DNA of 64,000 nucleotides, taken from Henricia sp. BOLD:AAB3569. Taxonomy: Eukaryota; Echinodermata; Asteroidea; Spinulosida; Echinasteridae. The stretch spans positions 1,054,001-1,118,000 of the forward strand of contig JBBELK010000370.1 in the NCBI GenBank assembly GCA_037783545.1, in the 5' to 3' direction. Below, one piece after another: positions 55,101 to 58,409 of the stretch (position 1 is the stretch's first letter; every line of letters starts with the position of its first letter). Made by a program: the position numbers and the translations under genes. Below the pieces are notes generated by a model. That model had not been told where the DNA came from. It saw only the letters and a list, made by a program, of their open reading frames with translations, and ran no database searches.

Positions 55101-57287
55101 AAAGCAAGAGAATCGCTAATGAAGCATCAATGACGCAACTGTTGGCTTAATCTCTCCATTTCAGAGAAGATACAGTCTAACTAAAACATTTATGCTGATC
55201 TCAAGCACAGGAAATAATCCAAATACTTGAAAAACAATCTGTACCCACTAGCATTTCCTTTCTAAAAACCGAAGATTTTATTCTATATACTTAGCTTTTT
55301 TCCCCCTCCTTTTTGCTTTTATCATTCTATTTGACTGCTTGGTCAAATAATCCTTTCTCGCCCACAGGGCTTGTACGGGATGTATGCATTTGAACTAAAC
55401 CCACAAATCGATGGTTCTATATGAGTAGCATGTGTACGTCAGCGCTTTCGGTATTTGTGCAGGCGTATTGACGTTTTGTTTTTTTTCGAGGTTATTCGTG
55501 GCCAGTGCCTTTTTTGAAATGACTGTACTCGGTCTTTGCACTCGAAGTCATCTGCCCAACTGACCGCTAGTAACTGTAAACTTTCCAATAATTCCTGGAC
55601 AGCGCAACCGAGCTCAAATTGTAGAGAGACAATTGCCTCTTGCCTTTAGGCTTTGTAGTCATCCCATGGAGTATTTTCTAATGGAAGTGCCAGAAATAAT
55701 TGAGCAGTGAGTTGACCATTGCTTTAGATCTTGTGTACAAAACATAAGAGACTGGCTGAACATTTTTAAGTGTTTTCTACAAAATTTGGGTTTTTCTATC
55801 AAATCTGCATCCGATGCTTTGATAAGTCATTTTAAGGAAAAAAACAGTAGGCTAATGGTCAACTTCTCAACTCTTACAAAATTTGATAGAAAACTCCAAA
55901 TTTATGAGTAAACGTTTAAGACGAAATTGTTTCTTAGAAAACAGAACATTTGAGAGTCTTATAGACTCAATTCTTTCCTGATTATTTCTTAAGCCCTGGT
56001 CACACGAGGCAATTTTTACAAGCAACTTGGAGGCAACTTACAGCACTACAGGCTACAGGAATGCTTGAGTAGCACAAGGACATTTTTGTGACAATGTATT
56101 GACATTACAAAGACATTAATGTGAAATTTGTAATGCGAATGTATTTGCTTCTTGGAGATTGCTTGGAATTGGGCCTTAGAGTCAGAACGTTTACAAATTT
56201 ATCCAATATTAGATATTGGGGGGGTGGGGTGGAGGGGGAGGGAGGGGGTGGGGGTTGGAGGTGTGATGTTATATGACTATGAGGCAGATACCCAACAGTT
56301 ATTTTTTTTTGTTTTTTGTTTTTTTTTGTTTTTTGTTTTTTGTTTTTTAAAGGGGGGTGCATGCATATTTAATATTTTATAAAAATATTAAATAAATAAA
56401 TTACTGAAAATAAAATACAAAATCACAACACATTAACACATAAAATATTACCTACGCATATTGTTGGGTCCATGGAGGTTTTCCTACCTCCATGGTTAGG
56501 TCCCACCTCACGTAATTAAGCCTTATTTGATCAAATACCACCGCCCCCTCCCCACTTTTACTTTACTAGATTTGTGCATTGTGCCACTGCAATATTAAAA
56601 CCAACAAACAAATGCAACCGATGGAAGAAAGTCTTAAATTTAAAACCAAAAGATTCCTTACTAAGTAAAAGCCAATATTTTCGCGTACAGATATTTTCGC
56701 GCATTTCAACATCACTGACATTTTCGCGAGTTGTTATTTTCACGGATGGAAATTATGTTTTGTTTCAGGGATCGCCACTATTGTTGCAAACAATATTTTC
56801 GCGGGCTCTGTCTGGTGCGCGAAATGCGCGAAAATCAAACCACCGCAAATATTTCAGCTTTTACAGTAATAGATTCATGAGCTTCTTTCTTAGAATACCT
56901 TTAAAAATATCTTTAAAAAGAATACCTTTAAAGAAAAATTGCCAAAAAAAATAGAATAACTTAAAAAAGAGAAAATAAATGTTCGACCTTTCCAACCAGG
57001 CTGACCTCCAATGCAATGAAAGCACAACAAACTAATACTTCCTACACAAAAAAAAGTATAATCATTTGGAAAACGAAAGAACTCGCGAAAAGTTTTTTCC
57101 CAACGAACGGGAATACTTACCAGTTTTCACTGCCTTCTCTATGCAAAGCCACTGAATAACCAAACATGCTACCGTCCGGCCCCGTCCGAACAACGGGCCA
57201 CCGTGTGTCCAAATTCTGACCCAGCGCCAGCCCGATTAGAGCGGCCAAAACCAAGTGGTACCGTCTCAGCTCCTCCATGCACCCCAT
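1023..57287 (-). CDS. ITGA: Integrin alpha subunit, alphaV/alpha5/alpha8 class, 5' ten coding exons (partial gene)
   Basis: Integrin alpha chains are type I membrane receptors that pair with a beta chain and bind extracellular matrix. Ten minus-strand exons (57287-57121, 44064-43934, 42411-42314, 41527-41398, 20784-20720, 15419-15371, 11927-11841, 4481-4393, 3677-3571, 1125-1023) join in frame to 342 residues, every junction GT-AG. Visible in order are a signal peptide (about 1-23), the mature start QNLDTRWPVV, blade 1 with FGYSV and LLVGAP, paired cysteines at KC/DTC, AC/GTC and SPC/HC, the CQAGF segment, DDSYSGFSVAIGEFNGD, and a canonical calcium loop DVNGDGLDD followed by IIIGAP. No I domain lies between blades 2 and 3. 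The spacing and the GEF-type first calcium loop fit the RGD-binding alpha5/alphaV/alpha8/PS2 group (family knowledge). The ligand is not proven. The remaining propeller, legs, transmembrane segment and tail lie left of position 1. Confidence 0.95.
1291..1498. repeat. Inverted-repeat element with CACAAAGAATGGCA ends
   Basis: CCACAAAGAATGGCATTTGC at the left is matched inverted by GCCATTCTTTGTG at the right, with inner GCAATGTTTT and TTTTGTCC stems. Confidence 0.55.
2782..2937. repeat. Inverted-repeat element with ATAGACCGTTTCGAATAGCT end
   Basis: The right end inverted is ATAGACTGTATTGAATAGCT, and inner CATCTTGT and GGGCAGT stems are paired. The flanks may be TA. Confidence 0.55.
3331..3464. 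repeat. Hairpin element, copy 1
   Basis: TAGGCACAGGCTCGTCAGC pairs with GCTGACAAGCCTCTGCCTTTA, and inner ACGAAATACGCAGCTC pairs with its complement, giving an almost complete 130-bp hairpin. A second copy with the same outer motif is at 53312. Confidence 0.72.
3571..3677 (-). CDS. ITGA: Integrin alpha exon 9: FG-GAP repeat 5, first half
   Basis: The exon is 107 nt with acceptor CTGCAG and donor TGG|GTAGGT. It codes VNIFDTNLDALTELSGEQIA, then SYFGHTMVVEDVNGD. The motif SGEQ-x-ASYFG is highly conserved in alphaV/5/8 chains, and DVNGDG opens the second calcium loop. Confidence 0.95.
3678..4392 (-). other. Integrin intron 8
   Basis: This 715-bp intron is largely made of one transposable element (3855-4261) with GGGTCTTTC ends and an ATTT target duplication. 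Confidence 0.85.
3855..4261. mobile_element. GGGTCTTTC-ended element, long variant
   Basis: The ends are GGGTCTTTCCACAGTAATGG and the exact inverted match extending to about 30 bp, flanked by ATTT (3851-3854 and 4262-4265). The terminal nine bases are the same as in the shorter elements at 12496, 20433 and 37205, so the 4-bp duplication and terminus define one group. Confidence 0.8.
4393..4481 (-). CDS. ITGA: Integrin alpha exon 8: FG-GAP repeat 4 with calcium loop
   Basis: The exon is 89 nt with acceptor GCACAG and donor AGA|GTAAGT. It codes FSVAIGEFNGDNRPDYAVGA then PRGNSLRGR. The calcium loop reads E-x-N-x-D-x-x-x-D, with Glu rather than Asp in the first position. The same substitution is found in alpha5-type chains, so this does not by itself suggest loss of calcium binding. 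Confidence 0.93.
4627..4795. repeat. Hairpin element with CAGGTACG(A/G)GGGGC ends
   Basis: TCAGGTACGAGGGGCGGGTT pairs with the inverted end of the same sense, followed by a long inner stem built on CCATTTTAGACTTATTTCA. The loop is A+T-rich. Confidence 0.65.
4925..5090 (+). mobile_element. SINE 3' body fragment
   Basis: CACCCAGGAGAAAATGGGTA, GAGGGTAGTGAAAGCT and GAGCCCAATGACCAGGGGTA match 29060-29275. The head is absent. Confidence 0.58.
7218..7503 (-). mobile_element. tRNA-derived SINE, minus-strand copy
   Basis: On the minus strand it starts GGGGTACCATGGCCGAGTGG and includes CCTTCGGAAGGGATGTAAAG. Its 3' part (GCCAATGGCACCACCCACCT) differs from the copies at 59907 but matches about 870-935. 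Confidence 0.75.
7670..7694 (+). repeat. Poly-G tract
   Basis: A G-run broken by a single T, preceded by a GTGTGTGTG stretch; assembly length may be unreliable. Confidence 0.85.
9775..10020. repeat. Dispersed repeat with CACGAGTTGACAAGAA, copy 1
   Basis: Shares CACGAGTTGACAAGAA, CAATGGTAACAAACACCA and ATGTGGCTGAAAT blocks with 36020-36320 and 62925-63185. It abuts the element at 10032. Confidence 0.62.
10032..10467. mobile_element. Non-autonomous TIR element, AGCTCCGGAGCT word, 3-bp target duplication
   Basis: The left end TGGGTATGTTCAGACGGAGG and the inverted right end TGAGGTCGTTTAGACGAGG match with a 1-base gap. CTT flanks both sides (10029-10031 and 10468-10470). Internally the palindrome AGCTCCGGAGCT and its variants recur at about 10151, 10170, 10350 and 10420. 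No coding capacity is seen. Confidence 0.75.
11088..11538. mobile_element. Non-autonomous TIR element, GGGTTAA/AACCC words, 3-bp target duplication
   Basis: The ends are ACCCCTTTCCCACAA and, inverted, ACCCTTTTCCCAAGT, flanked by AAT on both sides (11085-11087 and 11539-11541). The interior is crowded with GGGTTAA, TTAACCC and CCCGGGTT in both orientations. An open frame across most of it is a by-product of the repeats. Confidence 0.77.
11841..11927 (-). CDS. ITGA: Integrin alpha exon 7: blade 3 to blade 4 link
   Basis: The exon is 87 nt with acceptor CTGCAG and donor GTG|GTAAGT. It codes QIYVQSLVSSVEPLSTDELD followed by PEYDDSYSG. It completes the GQI.V strand and starts the D-D-S-Y-x-G-x-S-V motif of the next repeat, which continues in exon 8. 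Confidence 0.92.
12496..12739 (-). mobile_element. GGGTCTTTCTATAAATTAG element, copy 1
   Basis: It is 244 bp with inverted ends GGGTCTTTCTATAAATTAGG and internal inverted GTGTCCCCCGTTACA, flanked by AATT (12492-12495 and 12740-12743). It shares an open frame of about 60 codons with the copies at 20433 and 37205, probably by descent rather than selection. Confidence 0.82.
12980..13120 (+). mobile_element. tRNA-derived SINE, GCTCGGTGGTCGAGTGG type
   Basis: The head GCTCGGTGGTCGAGTGGTTA and the box B-like GGGTTTGAGTCCTGCCCGAG resemble a tRNA with long variable arm. CTCGGGA follows. A relative is at 42578-42700. Confidence 0.65.
13227..13643. mobile_element. Non-autonomous TIR element, GTCCAATGC-GAC word, 3-bp target duplication
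   Basis: The ends are CGGCCTGTCTGCATTGGACT and, inverted, AGCTTCGTCTGCATTGGACT, flanked by TTA (13224-13226 and 13644-13646). The word GTCCAATGC(A/G/T)GAC or its complement also occurs inside, near 13290, 13410 and 13546, together with GGTTAC and GGTAAAA words. It is related to 44948-45279. Confidence 0.77.
14109..14335. mobile_element. MITE with GGGCCAATTTCATAGAG ends
   Basis: The ends GGGGCCAATTTCATAGAG are an inverted match, followed inward by TTAAGCA words. Related but decayed elements are at 22450-22653 and 25284-25464. Confidence 0.68.
14802..15295. mobile_element. Non-autonomous TIR element with GTGTAAACG word, copy 1
   Basis: The termini are CACCCCGTTTACACTCGATT and, inverted, CACCGCGTTTACACTCGAAT, flanked by TAT (14799-14801 and 15296-15298). 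The terminal word GTGTAAACG recurs inside near 14881, 15019 and 15205. A second copy in the opposite orientation is at 34722-35194. CAC...GTG termini with a 3-bp duplication resemble the CMC (CACTA/Chapaev) group, but no transposase is present to prove it. Confidence 0.82.
15371..15419 (-). CDS. ITGA: Integrin alpha exon 6: 49-nt exon of blade 3
   Basis: This very small exon has acceptor CCCCAG and donor AAG|GTAAGA. It codes DNSFAVIGAVGSYFLQ and the first base of a glycine. It matches the conserved strand ..LLGGPGSFYWQG of alphaV-type chains. Correct phase on both sides and the match to the expected position support it. Confidence 0.9.
15710..15945. repeat. Dispersed repeat with GTTATCAAGA block, copy 1
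   Basis: Shares TTATCAAGATGGTAATGGTA, GTAATCATCCTGTGAAATTA and the GAAATTTCTACAAGGTAG tail with 21395-21645. A partial copy is at 34225-34290. The tail is common to the GAGTTGACAAG repeats. Confidence 0.6.
16103..16360 (-). mobile_element. GGGTCTTTCTATAAATTAG element, old copy
   Basis: A diverged copy of 258 bp with ends GGGTCATTCTATAAATTTGG, flanked by ATAT on both sides (16099-16102 and 16361-16364). The open frame of the younger copies is lost. Confidence 0.75.
16475..17140. mobile_element. Degenerate palindromic-word element, possibly composite
   Basis: The left end AGGCCTTTTCACACT and the inverted right end AGGCATGTTCCCATT are weakly similar, and the flanks TAG and TAA differ by one base. 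The left part carries ACACGTGTA words. The right part carries CCAATGGGAAC, GGTAAAATG and GTGGTAC words like the elements at 13227 and 44948. It may be two elements joined. Confidence 0.4.
18070..18230 (+). mobile_element. SINE-like sequence
   Basis: A decayed box B (AGGTTCAAATACAGG) is followed by GGGCAAGGTACTTTGC and AAAAGGGTACCTGCGA, words shared with 4925 and 29060. Confidence 0.5.
19330..19400. mobile_element. End fragment of the GTGTAAACG element
   Basis: The segment AACACTCGAACCGGCAAAG followed by a GGATACAGA and CAGCATTTTTATTGCGAC stretch matches the terminus of the elements at 14802 and 34722. The opposite end is missing. Confidence 0.6.
20433..20677 (+). mobile_element. GGGTCTTTCTATAAATTAG element, copy 2
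   Basis: It is 245 bp, in the orientation opposite to the copies at 12496 and 37205, with flanks TAGT and TAAT (one mismatch). It is nearly identical to 37205-37444, which suggests recent movement. It ends 43 bp from integrin exon 5. Confidence 0.82.
20720..20784 (-). CDS. ITGA: Integrin alpha exon 5: CQAGFSGEISE segment
   Basis: This small exon is 65 nt with acceptor TTTCAG and donor GAG|GTGAGT. It codes TTLWSFKKITHCQAGFSGE then ISE. The cysteine pairs with SPC of exon 4, and CQAGFS aligns with the CQ(G/A)GFS motif that precedes blade 3. It is isolated by introns of 20.6 kb and 5.3 kb, so gene finders could miss it, but the phases on both sides agree exactly. Confidence 0.9.
20931..21037. 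repeat. Dispersed inverted-repeat element, copy b
   Basis: Shares AGCACGATTTGGGACAAAGG, GAAAGGAATTCCTTTGAAAT and the right end CTGCCGCGTGCTGCAT with the copy at 39881. It is shorter in the middle. Confidence 0.52.
21395..21645. repeat. Dispersed repeat with GTTATCAAGA block, copy 2
   Basis: Collinear with 15710-15945, including GTAATCATCCTGTGAAATTA and TTTTTCAGGTTTTCTGAAGT. Confidence 0.6.
21915..22179. mobile_element. 265-bp palindromic element
   Basis: The left half, from GAGCAAGTTCGGGCGGGCGA through CTAGACTAACCTACCCCC, pairs with the right half ending GTCGACTTGCTC. An inner pair GTTCGAGTGACA/TGTCACTCGAAC closes the hairpin. Words such as GACTAGCTAG and AGACTAACC recur, as does GAGCAAGTTCGGGCGGGCGA in direct orientation near 22033. 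Confidence 0.65.
22450..22653. mobile_element. MITE related to 14109-14335
   Basis: The ends are GGGCCATTTCATAGA and, inverted, GGGCCAAATTTCATAGAGC. The inner right side carries GCTTAAGC words as in the copy at 14109. Confidence 0.55.
22749..22773. repeat. (AT)n microsatellite
   Basis: About twelve uninterrupted TA units. Confidence 0.95.
22857..23034. repeat. Dispersed inverted-repeat element, copy c
   Basis: Shares the outer ends GCATGATATATGACAGAGG and TCGCATATCGTGC and the inner CCTTGGATGTTTTAGACAAT with the copies at 20931 and 39881. Confidence 0.52.
23991..24060 (+). repeat. Polypyrimidine tract
   Basis: Seventy bases almost entirely C and T (for example CCCCCCTCCCCTCCCCCTCC). It accounts for the proline and serine-rich open frame that crosses it. 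Confidence 0.75.
25031..25105 (-). mobile_element. tRNA-like SINE head or tRNA pseudogene
   Basis: The minus strand has an intact D-arm (GCTCAGCTGGTAGAGC) and acceptor pairing GCCTCA/TGAGGC. The anticodon stem does not close and box B is GGTTTAGAACC. Confidence 0.5.
25284..25464. mobile_element. Decayed MITE possibly related to 14109-14335
   Basis: The ends GGGCCAGATTTCGTCTGGTG and, inverted, CCAGGACGCAGTTTCATGGTG are imperfect. Placement in this family rests on the terminal pattern only. Confidence 0.35.
26077..26112 (+). repeat. Short tandem repeat ACACCGGGTAA
   Basis: About three units of an 11-bp motif in intron 4. Confidence 0.7.
26525..26685 (-). mobile_element. tRNA-like SINE, minus strand
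   Basis: The minus strand has GTGGCGGAGCAGTCTTGTGG as a box A region and GGTTCGAATCCCGATCCG as box B, then CCTTCAGCAAGGTACTTTGC. Confidence 0.55.
27926..28436. repeat. Direct repeat of about 100 bp flanking a MITE
   Basis: The segment TATTGCAATGGATTTCATGC through CTCACAAGGAGAGAAA occurs at 27926-28021 and again at 28335-28436. The second copy has a small insertion (GACATTTTG) and a few changes. Confidence 0.8.
28026..28334. mobile_element. TA-flanked MITE, GACCTTTATCACNGTGCG ends, copy 1
   Basis: It is 309 bp with ends GACCTTTATCACAGTGCGG and, inverted, GACCTTTATCACGGTGCG, flanked by TA. It lies exactly between two direct copies of a roughly 100-bp host segment (27926-28021 and 28335-28436). 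Confidence 0.78.
29060..29275 (+). mobile_element. SINE 3' body with GCGCTATATAAGAA tail
   Basis: Shares its body with 4925-5090 and ends AAATGCGCTATATAAGAACT followed by ATTAATATTATT. Such GCGCTATATAA tails are common in deuterostome SINEs. Confidence 0.62.
29622..29690 (-). mobile_element. tRNA-like SINE head, decayed
   Basis: The minus strand has GATAGAGCATCTGCCCAG and GGGTTTGAATCCAGATG, parallel to 25031 but more degraded. Confidence 0.4.
30229..30248 (+). repeat. Poly-G tract
   Basis: An uninterrupted run of about 19 G. Confidence 0.9.
31506..31752. mobile_element. TIR element packed with TTCACAAAAG words
   Basis: The ends are TACAACAATTTTTGTGA and, inverted, TACAACCATTTTAGTGA, flanked by CATGT (31501-31505 and 31753-31757), a 5-bp duplication. 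TTCACAAAA and TTTTGTGA words occur about ten times, alternating in orientation. Confidence 0.68.
34722..35194. mobile_element. Non-autonomous TIR element with GTGTAAACG word, copy 2 (inverted)
   Basis: The termini are CACCGTGTTTACACTCGAAT and, inverted, CACCTCGTTTACACTCGATT, flanked by TTA (34719-34721 and 35195-35197). It is nearly collinear with the reverse complement of 14802-15295 over its length but lacks about 20 bp near the GCAATTGCGG palindrome of copy 1. Confidence 0.82.
35458..35541 (+). repeat. G-rich tandem repeat with poly-G
   Basis: Two copies of a 24-bp GGTGGGGAGGTGGAGGAGGC-type unit run into GGA repeats and a long G-run. It has quadruplex potential on the strand that is template for the integrin transcript. 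Confidence 0.85.
36020..36320. repeat. Dispersed repeat, copy 2
   Basis: Shares GAGTTGACAAGAAAAAC, CAATGGTACCAAACACCA and ATGTGGCTGAAATTTCTAC with the other copies. TTTAAAGGTAG upstream and CTACCTTTAA downstream may be its inverted ends. Confidence 0.58.
37205..37444 (-). mobile_element. GGGTCTTTCTATAAATTAG element, copy 3
   Basis: It is 240 bp, flanked by perfect TAAC (37201-37204 and 37445-37448). Compared with the copy at 20433 it has a few substitutions and a short deletion near the right inner repeat. Confidence 0.84.
37545..37680 (-). mobile_element. tRNA-derived SINE (not a functional tRNA)
   Basis: On the minus strand a 72-nt tRNA-like body has a 7-bp acceptor stem GGCTTCA/TGAAGCC and a good T-arm (GCGGTTCGAATCCCGG). 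The D-stem is broken and position 33 is C. It is followed by a SINE body AGTTGCTTTTCACTGCATCC shared with 58218-58395, so it is a SINE head rather than a gene. Confidence 0.7.
39671..39806. repeat. Tandem duplication of a 68-bp unit
   Basis: The unit starting AAATGGCTCCTCCACACTGA is present twice (39671-39738 and 39739-39806) with one or two differences, pointing to a recent event. Confidence 0.9.
39881..40048. repeat. Dispersed inverted-repeat element with GCACGATATGTGGCA end, copy a
   Basis: The left end GCACGATATGTGGCAAAGGG matches the inverted right TGCCACATCGTGC, with an inner GGAATTCCTTTGGATGTTTGA segment. Related copies are at 20931-21037 and 22857-23034. Confidence 0.58.
40127..40195 (-). 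mobile_element. tRNA-like SINE head
   Basis: The minus strand reads CTCAATAGCTCAGCTGGAGC with box B GGGTTCGAATCC. The D-loop lacks bases and no CCA-side stem is complete. Confidence 0.48.
41398..41527 (-). CDS. ITGA: Integrin alpha exon 4: blade 2 with the ACAPRY and PVGTC motifs
   Basis: The exon is 130 nt with acceptor TGCCAG and donor ACA|GTAAGT in phase 1. It codes ACAPRYTWFYTAEDDERAPV, then GTCYIS and TEYSPCMTDD. The AC...GTC pair and the following SPC cysteine are class hallmarks, and the PVGTC segment closely resembles alphaV and alpha5. No I domain follows. Confidence 0.94.
41528..42313 (-). other. Integrin intron 3
   Basis: This 786-bp intron contains one TTAA-flanked element (41839-42204) making up almost half of it. 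Confidence 0.85.
41839..42204. mobile_element. TTAA-flanked MITE, copy 1
   Basis: It is 366 bp with ends AGGAGTGTGACCAGA and, inverted, AGGAGCGTGACCAGA, flanked by TTAA on each side (41835-41838 and 42205-42208). TTAA targets are typical of piggyBac and Kolobok elements; no transposase is present to choose between them. Confidence 0.82.
42314..42411 (-). CDS. ITGA: Integrin alpha exon 3: start of blade 2
   Basis: The exon is 98 nt with acceptor TTCAG and donor ATG|GTGAGT in phase 0. It codes HTVDSRGGQVADKS followed by QFFGSTVKSSG, the FG-x-x-V strand that opens FG-GAP repeat 2. A TTAA-flanked transposon ends only 110 bp downstream in the intron, at 42204. Confidence 0.92.
42578..42700 (+). 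mobile_element. tRNA-derived SINE, second copy of the GAGCACG type
   Basis: Box B GGTTCGAGTCCCACCCGAGC is followed by TTTTTAGCACGTTCTCGGGA, parallel to 12980-13120. The box A side is decayed. Confidence 0.6.
43321..43704. repeat. Inverted-repeat element with CATAAATACC ends
   Basis: CATAAATACCTTAGACAGTTTACGC at the left is partly matched by the inverted right side ending AAGGTATTTATG. The boundaries are approximate. Confidence 0.4.
43934..44064 (-). CDS. ITGA: Integrin alpha exon 2: end of blade 1
   Basis: The acceptor TTCCAG and donor CAG|GTAAAA bound 131 nt. The exon codes the LLVGAPKA motif that closes the first FG-GAP repeat, then EGGAVYKCPVF and DTCQQVPFDTTG. The two cysteines match the first conserved disulfide of the class. 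The GTAAAA donor is weaker than those of the other exons. Confidence 0.93.
44408..44825. mobile_element. Non-autonomous TIR element with GTTTACACT ends and CCCGAG word
   Basis: The ends are GAACGTGTTTACACTGGTCC and, inverted, CACCCTGTTTACACTTGATC, flanked by TAA (44405-44407 and 44826-44828). It shares GTTTACACT with the elements at 14802 and 34722, but its internal vocabulary is different (TCCCGAG, CTCGGGAT, ATCTCGAGCTCGG). Confidence 0.72.
44948..45279. mobile_element. Non-autonomous TIR element related to 13227-13643
   Basis: The ends AGCGGTGTCTGCATTGGACT and, inverted, AGACCTGTCCGAATTGGACT are related to those at 13227, and the interior shares GGTTAC and GTAACC words. The flanks are TAG and TAA, so the 3-bp duplication is imperfect. 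It lies 122 bp from the previous element. Confidence 0.68.
45648..45671 (+). repeat. Poly-C tract
   Basis: An uninterrupted C-run. CCCACAATGCAGT just upstream is the inverted match of ACTGCATTGTGGG at 45592, so the tract lies beside a short hairpin. Confidence 0.9.
46550..46759. mobile_element. Palindromic element with GGTGTTAA words
   Basis: The ends CACTGCAAAAACTGTGGTGT and, inverted, ACCTGCAAAAACCGTGGTGT match well. GGTGTTAA(A/G)TTAACACC palindromes occur at both ends and GTGTTAA words inside. The target duplication cannot be decided. Confidence 0.65.
47228..48737. repeat. Tandem duplication of intronic sequence, second copy interrupted
   Basis: A block of about 250 bp at about 47245-47480 (from GGTATTTCAATGTCA to GTAAGCCACTG) is repeated at 47510-47607 and continues at 48572-48737 after the inserted 964-bp element. 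The second copy carries a 12-bp extra segment before the insertion and a few substitutions. Confidence 0.8.
47608..48571. mobile_element. 964-bp TIR element packed with CCCGGG palindromes
   Basis: The ends are AGCCCTTTTCACACTGCAGA and, inverted, AGCCCCTTTCACACTAGACG, flanked by CAA (47605-47607 and 48572-48574). At least eleven CCCGGG hexamers occur, six in the left third and five in the right quarter. The middle (about 47900-48340) lacks them. The empty site survives in the neighbouring duplicate at about 47320. No transposase is visible. Confidence 0.85.
53312..53436. repeat. Hairpin element, copy 2
   Basis: AAAGATGCAGGCTCGTCAA pairs with TTGACGAGCCTGCATTTTT, and the inner CCACGAAATT and GCTCCAT stems are shared with 3331-3464. 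The loop lies at about 53376. Confidence 0.72.
54240..54257 (+). repeat. Poly-G tract
   Basis: An uninterrupted G-run 22 bp before the long inverted repeat at 54279. Confidence 0.88.
54279..54703. repeat. Long inverted repeat, about 425 bp
   Basis: GTCAAGTTTGACTGACGATT at the left is matched inverted at the right end, and most of the sequence between pairs too (AATAAC/GTTATT, ACATTTGTTATGATT, CAGGGG, AGTGAAAT, TGCATTG). The apex lies near 54480. Confidence 0.75.
55992..56176. mobile_element. Possible short element with AGCCCTGGTCACACG end
   Basis: The left end AGCCCTGGTCACACGAGGCA looks like the others of this class. The right end, inverted, begins AGGCCCAATTCC, with flanks TTA and TAG. The match between ends is weak and the interior words (GCAACTT, CTACAGG) recur only a little. 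Confidence 0.3.
56665..56864. mobile_element. Short element with ATTTTCGCG words
   Basis: The ends GTAAAAGCCAATATTTTCGC and, inverted, GTAAAAGCTGAAATATTTGC frame several ATTTTCGCG words and one inverted CGCGAAAAT. The target duplication is unclear. Confidence 0.55.
57121..57287 (-). CDS. ITGA: Integrin alpha exon 1: signal peptide and start of blade 1
   Basis: This exon codes residues 1-55 and two bases of W56. Two in-frame ATGs are close together, at 57287 and 57278. The first has the stronger context (G at -3, G at +4) and is used here; the second would start MEELRRYHLV. Both give a basic n-region followed by the hydrophobic run LVLAALIGLAL, with likely cleavage before QNLD. The mature part has the family pattern NLD..WP.V..GPDGSMFGYSV. 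The donor is CTG|GTAAGT in phase 2. I see no in-frame upstream ATG in the immediately preceding codons; the frame there opens from a GTG. Confidence 0.93.
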
Positions 57288-57639
57288 GACGTGCGCCGTG
57301 TGCCCGCTAAATGACACCGCCCTTCGTAAAAACTCCACTGAACTTCGAACTAGTAAAACTGTTCCACAGGCACGAGTAGTTCACTATTTTGAACTTCACC
57401 GCGTCGAGAAACCAAAGTAGATTCTCCAAGCACGGATGCTGAAATTTGTACGCCGAGTTTTTGCTGTAAATTACGGACGAAAGCATGCACACTGTATTAG
57501 AAAACTTTCTGAAATGAAACCCTGCGTGCCATATACATGTATTGCAGTACTTGACCAGTTGACTGCAGTATAGATAGATCACTGCATAGAGTAAAAATGC
57601 GCACACGGTATGCCTCTATACACCTGTCAACCATTCGGC

Positions 57640-57648
57640 TATTTATAT
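57640..57648 (-). promoter_or_regulatory. Possible TATA box for the integrin gene
   Basis: The minus strand reads TATAAATAG here, about 355 bp upstream of the first ATG. A start site some 30 bp downstream would give a 5' UTR of roughly 325 nt with several short upstream open frames. This is a motif match only. A TATA-like string is frequent by chance in A+T-rich DNA, and an upstream non-coding exon is equally possible. Confidence 0.25.
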
Positions 57649-58217
57649 TCAAATTACCGTCATGGAATGTCGAGTGCACGGAAAATACTGTGGAAATACC
57701 ACCTCAAAACTTTCAACCTGTGTCTTCGGTCAGTTAAAAGTAGATTCACGCAAATAAAATGCAAGTTCAAAACTTTTTAATAGAAAGCATGACAGAAAGT
57801 TTTCACAGAAAGCGCATCAACAAAATATTAGAAAAACAAAGAGATTCGTTCATTGGTATAACACTACGATGAAAGGGGGCGCTATTCATAAAATGAAGGT
57901 CGGAATGTTGGGATTTTTTACTCCTGTAAAATCTTATTGTGATGACTACGGAATGGGAAATTATGAACTTCCTTTTGCAATATCGAAAAGATTTGGTTAA
58001 CTCTCAAAATAAGTTTTGTTTGGTGTCGATTATGTAATCAGTCACACTTTATGTAATCAGTCACACTCCCTTTAAACTGATTAGTTGTACTGCATTGCTT
58101 TTATTAGGTTCGATCAAGCTGAAATAGATTCGAAAGTTAACCAATATTTCGGACATTTTTTGGTGCACAAAAAAGTTACAACATCAGCAAAGTCACGTCA
58201 TCATATTCCAAAGCAAT

Positions 58218-58395
58218 AGGGTGTTTGCACGTTAAGCAGAAGTTCCGCGGTTCGAATCCCGGTGGAGCCAAGTTGCTTTTCACTGCATCCAGATTTCCCA
58301 AACTCATATGAACATTTGTCCACATCTGTATCGAATTAATTTACCCAGGCGGTCCCTGGGTCATAATCCCTAAAAATAATCACTTATTCATGTTT
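58218..58395 (+). mobile_element. tRNA-derived SINE, 5'-truncated
   Basis: Starts in the anticodon arm, continues GCGGTTCGAATCCCGGTG and the same body and tail as 37545. Its tail (GGTCCCTGGGTCATAATCCC) also occurs inverted near 37850-37885. Confidence 0.7.
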
Positions 58396-58409
58396 ATTTT
58401 TAGCATTAA

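Larger units (their letters stand above)
44065..57120 (-). other. Integrin intron 1 (13 kb)
   Basis: The intron holds elements at 44408-44825, 44948-45279, 46550-46759, 47608-48571, 53312-53436, 54279-54703, about 55992-56176 and 56665-56864, plus homopolymer tracts at 45649-45671, 54240-54257 and 56290-56350. The stretch 48900-53300 shows no gene or named repeat. No exon was found. Confidence 0.8.

Noticed and set aside
57307..57606. Hundred-codon frame upstream of the integrin start on the same strand
   Set aside because: It opens from GTG, is in another frame and has no domain; at most it is an upstream open frame in the 5' UTR.
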